Origin: Methylobacter sp. S3L5C
Lineage (GTDB): Bacteria; Pseudomonadota; Gammaproteobacteria; Methylococcales; Methylomonadaceae
Direction: 5' to 3'
Assembly (NCBI RefSeq): GCF_022788635.1
Contig: NZ_CP076024.1
Location: 4,069,503-4,133,502, forward strand
DNA: 64,000 nt
Shown: in pieces, positions 38,713-47,613 of the stretch
Layout: every line of letters starts with the position of its first letter
Position numbering within the stretch: the stretch's first letter is position 1
The notes under the pieces: generated by a model
Databases searched by the model: none
Told to the model about the DNA's origin: nothing
What the model saw: the letters and a program-made list of their open reading frames with translations, nothing else
Made by a program: the position numbers and the translations under genes

Positions 38713-39732
38713 ATGAAAATGCTGCAGCTAATAATTTCGACCCTGTTACTTACAGCCTTGTCGGGCTGTATGCCAATGACTTATCCACCTGGGGCAAAAA
38801 ATACTACCGCCAGCCTCAGTGAAAATAATTTCCTGACTGAAGACGGTGCCAATTTACCCTTTCGCCATTGGCTGCCAAAAACTGATCCGCAGGCCATACT
38901 AATAGCATTGCACGGCTTTAATGATTACAGTTTGTTTTTTCAACGGCCGGGGGAATATTTCAGCCAACACGGTATAGCCAGTTTTGCTTACGATCAACGT
39001 GGCTTTGGTGCCGCCCCAAAACGTGGTTTGTGGGCAGGAACTCCAGCCTATACTGACGATTTACTGACAATGGTGCAACTGATAAAACAACGTTACCCCA
39101 ATCGTCCCGTTTATCTGCTCGGTGAAAGCATGGGCGGTGCCATTATCATCAATGCCATGAGCCAGCCCGGCATGCCGGTTGTCGATGGCATTATTCTTGT
39201 CGCTCCGGCATTGTGGGCAAGGTCAACGATGCCTTGGTATCAAACCAGTTTGCTTTGGACACTGGCACATAGCTTGCCATGGCTAACGCTGACCGGTAAA
39301 GGCGTGCAAGTGATGCCCTCGGATAATATCGAAATGCTCAGGGCTTTGAGCCGTGATCCCTGGGTTATCAAAGCAACCCGGGTAGAAACCGTCTACGGAC
39401 TGACCGATTTGATGGATGAGGCCTTTAATAGTGCCACACTGCTACACGGAAATACCTTGATGCTTTATGGTGAGAAAGACGAAATTATTCCCAAGCAACC
39501 GACCTACGAATTTTTACATAAATTTCTCGCGACCAACGCGACAGAAAAAACCGTAGCATTTTATCGACAAGGCTACCATATGTTATTGCGTGATTTACAA
39601 GCACCCACTGCCTGGAAAGATATTGCGTCATGGATCAGCAATAAACCCAAAAAGCTACCTTCCGGTGCGGATAACAGAGCGCGTGAGATATTAGTAGAGC
39701 TGGTTCCGAAAACGCCCAAAACAGAAGATTAA
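38713..39732 (+). CDS. Lipoprotein alpha/beta hydrolase (lysophospholipase-like)
   Basis: 339 residues from the ATG at 38713; an upstream TTG at 38671 would spoil the signal peptide. Lipobox ALSGC gives lipidated Cys19. The serine hydrolase fold shows the oxyanion segment ALHGFNDYS, nucleophile Ser139 in GESMGG, Asp in YGEKDEI and His in GYHMLLRD. It resembles monoacylglycerol lipase/PldB proteins and is probably at the cell envelope, acting on lysolipids or monoglycerides. Confidence 0.85.
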   Translation: MKMLQLIISTLLLTALSGCMPMTYPPGAKNTTASLSENNFLTEDGANLPFRHWLPKTDPQAILIALHGFNDYSLFFQRPGEYFSQHGIASFAYDQRGFGAAPKRGLWAGTPAYTDDLLTMVQLIKQRYPNRPVYLLGESMGGAIIINAMSQPGMPVVDGIILVAPALWARSTMPWYQTSLLWTLAHSLPWLTLTGKGVQVMPSDNIEMLRALSRDPWVIKATRVETVYGLTDLMDEAFNSATLLHGNTLMLYGEKDEIIPKQPTYEFLHKFLATNATEKTVAFYRQGYHMLLRDLQAPTAWKDIASWISNKPKKLPSGADNRAREILVELVPKTPKTED

Positions 39733-39757
39733 CATTATCGCCTAATAATAGCGGCCA

Positions 39758-40033
39758 AGAGACTGTCCGAGAAGAGAAAATCGATTGCGAAAAAGCTACT
39801 TTGGCCCTGTTTTCCGTTCATTTTGTTTAAACAATGAGGAAACATCCCTTTGGGATGAAGCTAAAGACTGGGAAGGGGTCTGCATCCCCTCCCCAACCCG
39901 CACCCGATAAAGCAACGTCGCTTCGCTTGTTGCAGGGCACTCAATTCGGCCTAAAGGCCGAGGTTTAAATCAGCAAGGAAGTTTGATTAAAAGAGCTTCC
40001 CCTCGCTACCGTTCCTATTGTCGGAAAGCCTCC
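39758..40033. repeat. MITE-like element, copy 2 (about 276 bp)
   Basis: Begins AGAGACTGTCCGAGAAGAG and ends CCTATTGTCGGAAAGCCTCC, with the same internal segments as the copy at 33252-33411 (GCGAAAAAGC, TTTTCCGTTCATTTTGTT, TTCCCCTCGCTACC). It is about 115 bp longer because of an inserted block at roughly 39835-39975 that itself contains short palindromes (GGCCTAAAGGCC; AAGGGGTCTGCATCCCCT). Non-coding. Confidence 0.65.
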
Positions 40034-40077
40034 AGCAATTCACCACCGCCAACGCCGCTAAAAACAAAGAGTAACAA

Positions 40078-40113
40078 AACCCTCATTGAAAGCTTTCGAA
40101 TGAGGGTTTTTAT
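40078..40113 (+). terminator. Rho-independent terminator
   Basis: AACCCTCATT and AATGAGGGTT form a 10-bp stem with an 11-base loop, followed by TTTTATTG. The hairpin could end transcription from the lipoprotein hydrolase gene through the MITE-like element. Confidence 0.85.
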
Positions 40114-40219
40114 TGTACAAAAGATTTTTTATCGATTAACCTTTGTCCTTTAGGGACACCTATCTGTCACCATCATCCGAACACACCGCAAAAAATCCTA
40201 TTTTTGAGAAAAAACCATC

Positions 40220-41059
40220 ATGCAACCTTTTACCAATATTCGCGCACTCATCATTGATATGGACGGTGTTTTATGGCACGGCACTCAGCCGATACCAGGA
40301 TTAACCGAGTTTTTTCAAACTCTGGCTGATCTGAAAATTCGCTTCATCCTGGCGACTAACAATGCTAGTTTAACGCCAGGCCAATATGTAACCAAGCTGG
40401 TACAAATGGGCGTAACCGTTACTCAAAAGCAAATTTTAACTTCAGGGACTGCTACTGCGCTATACCTGAGCAAGCAGGTTAATCCAGCTGAAACACGCGT
40501 GTTTGTTATCGGCGTGGACGGCGCTACGCAACCGCTTATTGATCATGGTTTTACGCTAACCGGCCTTTATGAAGTCAATAATGACAATGATACTCTAAAA
40601 ATAGGCGCTGATATTGTCGTCTGTGGCAAAGATGAAACTCTAACCTGGGACAAACTGGCAACAGCCACACTGAATATTCGCGCGGGTGCAAAATTCATTG
40701 GCACCAATGCTGACACCACACTACCCACCGAACACGGCATCACCCACGGTAATGGAGCAATTCTGGCAGCGCTTGAGGTCGCCACTGGTGTAACACCGAC
40801 CATTATCGGCAAACCGGAGCCCATTATTTATCAACAGGCTCTTGCCTTATTGGGCGTCGAACCCGATGAAACGGTAGCTATCGGTGATCGTCTGGAGACT
40901 GACATTCTTGGTGCAGTTCGTACCGGCATCCGCAGCATCATGGTACTAACGGGAATATCCACTAAAGACGATTTAAAAGTTGCAGATTATCAGCCAACCT
41001 GGGTTATGCCGGATATTAGTGCCATAACGAAAGCATTACGAGATCAGGCTGTATTATAA
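40220..41059 (+). CDS. HAD-IIA family phosphatase (NagD-like)
   Basis: 279 residues. HAD motif I IIDMDGVLWHG with nucleophile Asp13 and Asp15, motif II in LATNNAS, and motif IV GDRLETDILGAVRTG. The C2-type cap and length fit the NagD/4-nitrophenylphosphatase/phosphoglycolate phosphatase group. The substrate is unknown. It is transcribed alone after a terminator. Confidence 0.88.
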   Translation: MQPFTNIRALIIDMDGVLWHGTQPIPGLTEFFQTLADLKIRFILATNNASLTPGQYVTKLVQMGVTVTQKQILTSGTATALYLSKQVNPAETRVFVIGVDGATQPLIDHGFTLTGLYEVNNDNDTLKIGADIVVCGKDETLTWDKLATATLNIRAGAKFIGTNADTTLPTEHGITHGNGAILAALEVATGVTPTIIGKPEPIIYQQALALLGVEPDETVAIGDRLETDILGAVRTGIRSIMVLTGISTKDDLKVADYQPTWVMPDISAITKALRDQAVL

Positions 41060-41271
41060 CGACATCGTTGTCTGTAAGGCGTGCGATCCCTACTTAATTC
41101 AGAGCTCTATAAAATCCCTGGCCAAAACGGTTTACCCTAAACACCTTTATAAAGTCTTTTAAGATCAGAGCATTTTATGTTTTTCTTCATGTTCCTTGTG
41201 CCTTCGTGGTGAAATATCTATTAACAGGGCTATAACGCATAATAAGCAAACAAATATCAGGAGTCGCCGCC

Positions 41272-42261
41272 ATGAAAAAATTCATCAATTCCATCGATAC
41301 GTTGCGTGACGAAAGCTTGCTCGGTTTTTCCAAAGCGCATGCCGATATTATCCAACTTAATACCCAACCGTACTTCATCAGCCGTATAAATTCAACCAGA
41401 TCCGGCAAGGTCGCGTTGATTTCCGGCGGCGGCTCCGGGCATGAACCCCTGCATACCGGTTTTGTCGGCCAGGGTATGTTGGATGCCGCTTGTCCCGGCC
41501 AGATATTTACCTCCCCTACTCCCGATCAAATGTTGGCTGCTGCAAAAGCAGTTGAAAATGGCGGCGGGATATTATTTATCGTCAAGAATTATGCAGGCGA
41601 CGTGATGAATTTTGAAATGGCTGCCGAGATGCTGGAATGCCCTAATGCAACCATTCTGGTGAGTGATGATGTTGCTTTACCGAAAACACATAGTACCGGA
41701 CGACGAGGGGTAGCAGGTACGTTAATTGTCGAAAAAATGGTCGGCGCAGCGGCAGAAAACGGCGCTGACTTGGCAACGTGTCAGGCATTGGGTGATAAAA
41801 TCAACAATGTTACCGCCTCAATAGGCGTAGCATTAAGCAGTTGTACTGTACCCGCATTGGGAAAACCTACTTTTAACATTAGTGATACTGAAATGGAAAT
41901 GGGCGTAGGTATTCATGGTGAACGTGGACGTGAAACCCTGAAGTTAACCAGTGCCACAGAAATTGTCGAGCACTTGGCAAGCATGATTGATGATGAATTA
42001 AAACCGAAAAAAAACCAGCCGGTGTTACTGCATGTGAACGGATTTGGTGCTACGCCGCTGATGGAACTATATCTGATTTATGATCTGGTGGCCCAATTTT
42101 GGGAAAAACGCGGTATCAAAATAGCCCGCTCTTTGGTTGGCAACTACACAACATCCATTGATATGGCCGGTTGTTCAATAACGTTGAGCCTACTTGACGA
42201 AGAACTCCTACACCTTTGGGATGCTCCCGTTCATACAGCAGCATTACGCTGGGGATGCTAA
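41272..42261 (+). CDS. dhaK: Dihydroxyacetone kinase subunit DhaK
   Basis: 329 residues. Binds dihydroxyacetone covalently through a histidine: SGGGSGHEPLHTGFVG (47-65), then the active-site His215 in GIHGERG. The length and the ordered DhaK blocks are complete. The 3' end overlaps the end of dhaL, which is coded on the other strand, by 18 bp; normally the two genes are in tandem. A CACGAAG-like sequence lies upstream near 41190-41215. The ribosome site is CAGGAG. Confidence 0.93.
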   Translation: MKKFINSIDTLRDESLLGFSKAHADIIQLNTQPYFISRINSTRSGKVALISGGGSGHEPLHTGFVGQGMLDAACPGQIFTSPTPDQMLAAAKAVENGGGILFIVKNYAGDVMNFEMAAEMLECPNATILVSDDVALPKTHSTGRRGVAGTLIVEKMVGAAAENGADLATCQALGDKINNVTASIGVALSSCTVPALGKPTFNISDTEMEMGVGIHGERGRETLKLTSATEIVEHLASMIDDELKPKKNQPVLLHVNGFGATPLMELYLIYDLVAQFWEKRGIKIARSLVGNYTTSIDMAGCSITLSLLDEELLHLWDAPVHTAALRWGC

Positions 42262-42891
42262 CTGTTTGGTTAATACATCAACGACAGCACAAATCATTAG
42301 TTGACCGGTTTTGGCACCGGCATCAATATGACCAATACTGCGTTCCCCCAAAAAAGAAGCCCTGCCTTTGGTTGCAAGCATAGTGCGGGTCGACTCCATT
42401 CCCGCGATGGCGACCTGCGAAACCTTAACCAACACATCAGGTAACATTACCGAATTTTCCGCTGCTGTTCGCAAGTAATCCGCCACGGGAATAAAAACAT
42501 CAAGCATGGTTTTTTCACCAGCAACTGCCTTACCCCGCTGCTTAATCGCATCCACGCCATGACTAAAAGTATCGGCAAAGCCTTGCTGATCTAAAGTTTG
42601 TTCACGCGCAGCTTTGCTTAAGGCAATAAATAAAGTGCCATATAGTGAACCAGATGCACCACCCACTGCTGACATTAACGTCATACCGATTTTCTGGAAA
42701 GCAGCCACCCAATCCAATTGACTTAATTCATCGCGTTGAAGCATCAGCGCATTAATACCACGCTGTAAATTAATGACATGATCGCCATCACCAATCGCTT
42801 GATCTAAAGCAGTTATTTCTTCAGCGTTTTGTTCGATCACATCGGCTATAGCTTCGATCAGATGCAGTAATAATGCAGGCGTAAGTTTCAT
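42244..42891 (-). CDS. dhaL: Dihydroxyacetone kinase subunit DhaL
   Basis: 215 residues, an all-helical ADP/ATP-binding domain with DQAIGDGDHVINLQRG (metal ligands Asp) and the SAVGGASGSLYGTLF loop. With DhaK it phosphorylates dihydroxyacetone. No PTS protein DhaM gene is present in the window, so the phosphate donor is open: a distant DhaM, or direct ATP use. It is convergent with dhaK, so the subunits come from separate promoters. Confidence 0.92.
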   Translation of the reverse strand: MKLTPALLLHLIEAIADVIEQNAEEITALDQAIGDGDHVINLQRGINALMLQRDELSQLDWVAAFQKIGMTLMSAVGGASGSLYGTLFIALSKAAREQTLDQQGFADTFSHGVDAIKQRGKAVAGEKTMLDVFIPVADYLRTAAENSVMLPDVLVKVSQVAIAGMESTRTMLATKGRASFLGERSIGHIDAGAKTGQLMICAVVDVLTKQLASPA

Positions 42892-43132
42892 AGCGATTTC
42901 CGGTTTATCAAGTATTTTAAAATCTGAAGCTTACCCTTCAATTCGCACCGTTGTCCATGAGTAAATATTAAAAATATATGGAAGCTTAAAATACCAAATA
43001 CTTTATGGTTTCAGGCTTAGCAAATTATTGAAATATTCAAGCAGTAAGGTATCGATCATAAACCTTGACCTTCAGAGAAGTTTTTATTTCTGCGCATGAT
43101 ATAATTCAGTAAAAATAATAACCGGATTTTTC

Positions 43133-43213
43133 ATGTTCGGCTTACTCACCATTAAACAGCTTAAAAACAACATGGAAAAACTGCCCGGTTCTAGTCTGCG
43201 GCGACTACCTTGA
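43133..43213 (+). pseudogene. Possible 26-codon gene remnant
   Basis: ATG at 43133 gives MFGLLTIKQLKNNMEKLPGS and six more residues, then a stop. It has a protein-like, lysine-rich helical beginning and could be the surviving N-terminus of a lost gene. No family was recognised and no clear ribosome site is present. The rest of the 448-bp gap between dhaL and the MscK-like gene shows nothing else. Confidence 0.25.
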
Positions 43214-43339
43214 AATACCCTACCAACACCATAACAACAAAAACTGTTCATCTCCGATAAAGTTGAACCGTTTATTATAGAGTGATGTCCAGCTCTAAAT
43301 AACCCTCTGTTTATTTATTCGCACATCTAAAATAACTCT

Positions 43340-46300
43340 ATGAAACTTATTGATTTTTCTGCTTTTTATTGCAAGATTTCTGTATTACTTTTTTTGTTGT
43401 TGCTTAACTTTTTTGGCTCCACTGAGACATGGGCTAAAAAAGCTGCCCCAACCAGGGAGCAAAATGGCACGGCTATTGAAATCACTAAAGGTACATTACA
43501 AGCCAACATTGAGGCTATCAATAACAGGCAAGGTCTTGATGAGGCGCTTAAAGCCAAAGTCCTGTCTGCCTATCAATCAGCGCTGGATAATCTAAGCAAC
43601 AGCGAGAACTTTAAGGCGCGAATCGTTGAATTTAATCAAGCGATTAAACAAGCACCACAAAAAACCAAACAGCTACAAAAAGAAATTGAACAGACTCTGC
43701 AACAGGTATCCAAACAAAAACCCGAAGATTTTACCCGAATACCTACTGAAGAACTGGATCAACGACTGATTATTGAGAAAGGAAAAATAAGTGCTTTAGA
43801 CGAACAAACAGGCAAGTTGGAAAATGAACTTACTTTGCAACAGAGTCGTCCCCAATTTATTCGCGAAGAGACAGTAACAGCAAAACAAGATTTTGAAGCT
43901 ATAAAAAGTAAACTGGCAAATTCATCCAATAAAACCGGTTCAAAACTTGAAAGTGAAGCAGAACAGATCTATTTAAAAACACAGCTTGATTCACGTGCAA
44001 CAGAATTAAAAATGTTGGATAGTGAGGCCATCAGTAATCCGGTCAGAGTGGAATTACTTAATAGTAATTTTCGATTATTGGATATTAAAAAAAATGCCCT
44101 ACTCCCTGCCATTTCGGCCATAGAAAACATCCTAACTGACCGTAGACAGCAGGAAGTTAAAGAGATGCAGGATGCACTTAGTCAAGCAGAAAAAGAACTT
44201 TCTGGAAAGCATCCTCTTATTCAAGCGATAAGTCGGGAGAACATTCAATACAGTCGAGACTTGCAAACAATTACCGCAAAAATCAATAGTTATACCGAGC
44301 AAAAAACCAAATTGGATGCACAAGCCAGTGAAATTGATAATGACTTTAAAAGTGCAGAAAAAAAAATCAGCCTGGCTGGTTTAAGTCCGGTACTCGGCAA
44401 AATCCTGCGTGAACAACGACGTAATTTAACGACCCAGGATCAAGCTTCGATACAGTCAGAAAGTATTCAGGATGAAACAGCATCAACCAGCCTTGAACAA
44501 TATAAAGATGAGTACAAGTTAAAACAACTCGCAGATATTGATGCAGATTTGCAGGAGATCATGGAGAATCAGGTTGATCATAACCTTCCTGTAGCGGAAC
44601 GCATGATGATACAAGCTGAATTGCGGGTATTATTGAACAACCAGAAAGAACTGCTTAATAAATTAGCTAGTGATTACATCACGTATCTACGTACCTTAGG
44701 CGACTTTGATTTTGCCAGACAACAAATGGTTAATCAAGCAACCAAGTTTGCAGCTTATCTGGATGAAAATTTATTATGGGTAAAAAGCTCCAATGCCATT
44801 GACGCTGATTATATCGTGGGGCTGTTTAATTCAACAAAATGGCTGTTATCACCGCTTAATTGGCTGGCGTTAAGTAAAGACGTACTTAAGGTAGGGATGC
44901 AGCAGCCATTTTTTATTGTCATCGGCATACTGGGTTTAGTATTGCTATACTTCAGCAAAAATTGGGCAAAAAAGCATCTACTGATTATCTCGGTTAAAAT
45001 TGAAAAAATTTATACCGATACGTTTAGTTATACCTTGCAAGCATTAGGCTATACACTAATCGTGGCATTACCGATACCGCTGCTTAGTTATTATTTAGGC
45101 TGGTGCTTAACAAATAATGTTCATTTTATTGATTTTACCCAGGCAATTGGCGAAGGCTTGAAAAGCGCGTCAATACCGCTACTTTTTCTGCAATTTTTTT
45201 ACCGCCTGTTTGCAGATGACGGTATCGCACGTAAACATTTTCGCTGGAAAAAAACTAACACCACTTTATTGCGCAAACAAATTGGCTGGGTACGCTTTGT
45301 CGTTGTGTTAGCGATATTTATTATCAACAGTACAGCAGCGTCGAAAGAACCCATGTATAGCGATAACCTCGGGCGCCTGACATTTATCGTTTATATGCTG
45401 GCACTGACGATTTTTTTGGGTCGATTACTCAATCCTGCTAGCGGCTTATTGCAAGGCATTATCAAAAACAATCCTGATGGTTGGTTAACCAAATTACGTT
45501 ATATCTGGTATCCAACAGCTATTTTCACACCACTAATCATTATTGGTTTTGCTGTTACAGGCTATTATTTAAGCGCACTGGAACTACAAGATCAATTGGT
45601 TTTATCTCTGCGCTTGATTTTTGTGATGGTCCTTATTAATGAAATGGTCATTCGTTGGTTAACCTTAATTAATCGGCAGTTAGCCATAAAAAATGTCATG
45701 CAAAAGCGCAAGGCAGCAGAACTTAACGAAAAACAACCTGTAGCAGGGGTAGAAGATCCTGTTTTGCCTATTGATGAACAACTTATCGACATTCCTAAAA
45801 TCAATGCCCAAACTATAAAACTACTTAACGTATTTATAACCTTAAGTTTGATTATCGGTATTTGGGTAATCTGGAAAAATATCTTACCCGCATTTTCCTT
45901 TCTGGAACGTATTGTACTTTGGCAGCATGCAGTAACGATTGATAATCAGCAAAGTTTTCAACCAATAACCTTAATCAATCTGATGTGGTCGGGATTATAT
46001 TTCTTTTTAGCCGTAGTTTCGGTGCGAAATTTCCCCGGTGTTATGGAATTATTGGTATTTAGACGTTTGGCTATAGAAACGGGAGGGCGTTATGCCGTTA
46101 ACCAGCTGGCAACCTATGTATTAATTACTATTAGCTTTATTAGTATAGCCAATGAACTTGGCGGCAGTTGGTCGCAAGTACAATGGCTGGTTGCAGCTCT
46201 CAGTGTCGGACTAGGCTTTGGTTTACAAGAGATTTTTGCCAATCTGGTATCAGGGATTATCCTGCTGTTTGAGCGCCCGATACGCGTCGGTGATACGGTA

Positions 46301-46837
46301 ACGATTGGTAATGTTACCGGCAAAGTTTGTCGTATTAAAATGCGTGCCACCACACTAATCGACTTTGATGCAAAAGAACTGATTATTCCCAATAAAACCT
46401 TTATTACCAGTCAGTTGAATAATTGGACGTTAAGCGACACCGTAACCCGTATCGTGGTTCCCATTGGTATTGCCTACGGTTCTGATATTGAACTGGCACA
46501 TAAAGTAATGGTTGATGCCGTACAATCATTGCCGCTTATCCTCAAAGACCCTGCACCAGCGGTATTAATAGATAGTTTTGGCGATAGTTCAATAAATTTT
46601 TCCATTCGATTTTTTGTCAGTGAGCTGGCAAACCGGTTACCCGCGACTCACGAGATACATATTCTTCTTGAAAAAGGCTTGCGCGAAAATAAAATAGAAA
46701 TCCCATTTCCGCAACGGGATATTCATGTTCGTTCAATCGTACAGGAATTTAAAGCAGCGCACCCTAATATCAAGAAAACAGTGGAACCTAATTCACCTCC
46801 GGTTGAAAGCAGTTTTAATCCGGCTTTATTCGAATAA
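43340..46837 (+). CDS. Large mechanosensitive channel of the MscK/KefA type
   Basis: 1165 residues. A signal peptide (about 1-32) leads into a long periplasmic domain of coiled coils (about 35-480; many Gln/Lys/Glu heptads). About eleven membrane segments follow from roughly 515 to 950. The pore and MscS domain begin near 950 with ALSVGLGFGLQEIFANLVSG, then FERPIRVGDTV and the beta-domain with IPNKTFITSQLNNW. It protects cells from hypo-osmotic shock; MscK in E. coli also responds to K+. This is fitting beside a window with a Kdp system, though the two are 36 kb apart. Confidence 0.92.
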   Translation: MKLIDFSAFYCKISVLLFLLLLNFFGSTETWAKKAAPTREQNGTAIEITKGTLQANIEAINNRQGLDEALKAKVLSAYQSALDNLSNSENFKARIVEFNQAIKQAPQKTKQLQKEIEQTLQQVSKQKPEDFTRIPTEELDQRLIIEKGKISALDEQTGKLENELTLQQSRPQFIREETVTAKQDFEAIKSKLANSSNKTGSKLESEAEQIYLKTQLDSRATELKMLDSEAISNPVRVELLNSNFRLLDIKKNALLPAISAIENILTDRRQQEVKEMQDALSQAEKELSGKHPLIQAISRENIQYSRDLQTITAKINSYTEQKTKLDAQASEIDNDFKSAEKKISLAGLSPVLGKILREQRRNLTTQDQASIQSESIQDETASTSLEQYKDEYKLKQLADIDADLQEIMENQVDHNLPVAERMMIQAELRVLLNNQKELLNKLASDYITYLRTLGDFDFARQQMVNQATKFAAYLDENLLWVKSSNAIDADYIVGLFNSTKWLLSPLNWLALSKDVLKVGMQQPFFIVIGILGLVLLYFSKNWAKKHLLIISVKIEKIYTDTFSYTLQALGYTLIVALPIPLLSYYLGWCLTNNVHFIDFTQAIGEGLKSASIPLLFLQFFYRLFADDGIARKHFRWKKTNTTLLRKQIGWVRFVVVLAIFIINSTAASKEPMYSDNLGRLTFIVYMLALTIFLGRLLNPASGLLQGIIKNNPDGWLTKLRYIWYPTAIFTPLIIIGFAVTGYYLSALELQDQLVLSLRLIFVMVLINEMVIRWLTLINRQLAIKNVMQKRKAAELNEKQPVAGVEDPVLPIDEQLIDIPKINAQTIKLLNVFITLSLIIGIWVIWKNILPAFSFLERIVLWQHAVTIDNQQSFQPITLINLMWSGLYFFLAVVSVRNFPGVMELLVFRRLAIETGGRYAVNQLATYVLITISFISIANELGGSWSQVQWLVAALSVGLGFGLQEIFANLVSGIILLFERPIRVGDTVTIGNVTGKVCRIKMRATTLIDFDAKELIIPNKTFITSQLNNWTLSDTVTRIVVPIGIAYGSDIELAHKVMVDAVQSLPLILKDPAPAVLIDSFGDSSINFSIRFFVSELANRLPATHEIHILLEKGLRENKIEIPFPQRDIHVRSIVQEFKAAHPNIKKTVEPNSPPVESSFNPALFE

Positions 46838-46841
46838 AAAC

Positions 46842-46890
46842 CACCAAGAATATGCTGAAAAATAAAACCTCATGCGCTATATTCTTGGTG
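46842..46890. terminator. Hairpin between converging genes
   Basis: CACCAAGAATAT and ATATTCTTGGTG make a 12-bp perfect stem with a 25-base loop, five bases after the channel gene stop and 57 bases before the flavin reductase stop. The following bases are only mildly T-rich, so it may be a two-way terminator or simply an mRNA 3' stabiliser. Confidence 0.5.
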
Positions 46891-46946
46891 ATTTGATAAG
46901 CGTTTTTATGAATATTTTTAGTCGCGGCTAATGAGTAACGGCAAAG

Positions 46947-47432
46947 TTAATCATGAGCAAGTTGCCGGTAAGCACCGGAATAATATAAAAGTGGTTCTCC
47001 CGTACGAAAAATACACTCGTGGACTTCACCAATAATTATCCAGTGAGTGCCGGCAAGCACCTTATCAACAACCTTGCAATCCAGGGATATCAAGCTGTGG
47101 TTTAGCAGAGGTGAGCCGGTAATACCGGCTATCCAGTCTGTGTTTTCGAAACGCTGTTGTTGACTGGCACCACCAGCAAATTGATTGGAAAGATCTTGCT
47201 GATCCGAGCCTAAAATATTAACTGAAAAACTCTGGCTTTCCTGAATACCTTCACCCGTATCCGCCGCGTTATTAATACAAACCAATACTTGCGGTGGGTT
47301 AACTGAAACACTTGAAAATGCGGTTACTGTCATACCTTGATTGCCGAACTTCTCGGAATGGGTAGTCACAACAGTGACGCCACTGGCCCAAAGTTGCAAA
47401 GCCTTTTTAAAATCATCAACACTAACAGTCAT
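46947..47432 (-). CDS. Flavin reductase-like domain protein
   Basis: 161 residues of the FMN-binding split-barrel flavin reductase family: WASGVTVVTT near the start, GMTVTAFSSVSVNPPQVLVC, and GTHWIIIGEVHE. It would reduce FMN or FAD with NAD(P)H for a monooxygenase or bind FMN itself. No partner oxygenase lies beside it. It is the minus-strand gene downstream of the glucan synthase, 181 bp after that gene's end. Confidence 0.88.
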   Translation of the reverse strand: MTVSVDDFKKALQLWASGVTVVTTHSEKFGNQGMTVTAFSSVSVNPPQVLVCINNAADTGEGIQESQSFSVNILGSDQQDLSNQFAGGASQQQRFENTDWIAGITGSPLLNHSLISLDCKVVDKVLAGTHWIIIGEVHECIFRTGEPLLYYSGAYRQLAHD

Positions 47433-47613
47433 TTAGCTCTCCGGTTATTCACTATATTTATATAATTCTGTTTCTTTGAATTTAAGAAAACAGCTATTCA
47501 AGCACTTTACGTTTGTTTATCCATTATGGCACAACCCACCTGCGCAGACTGGTAAAATAATCGTAACTATTATTAATAGTTATCCAAAGTTGTTTGTAAG
47601 TTATCAACAACCA

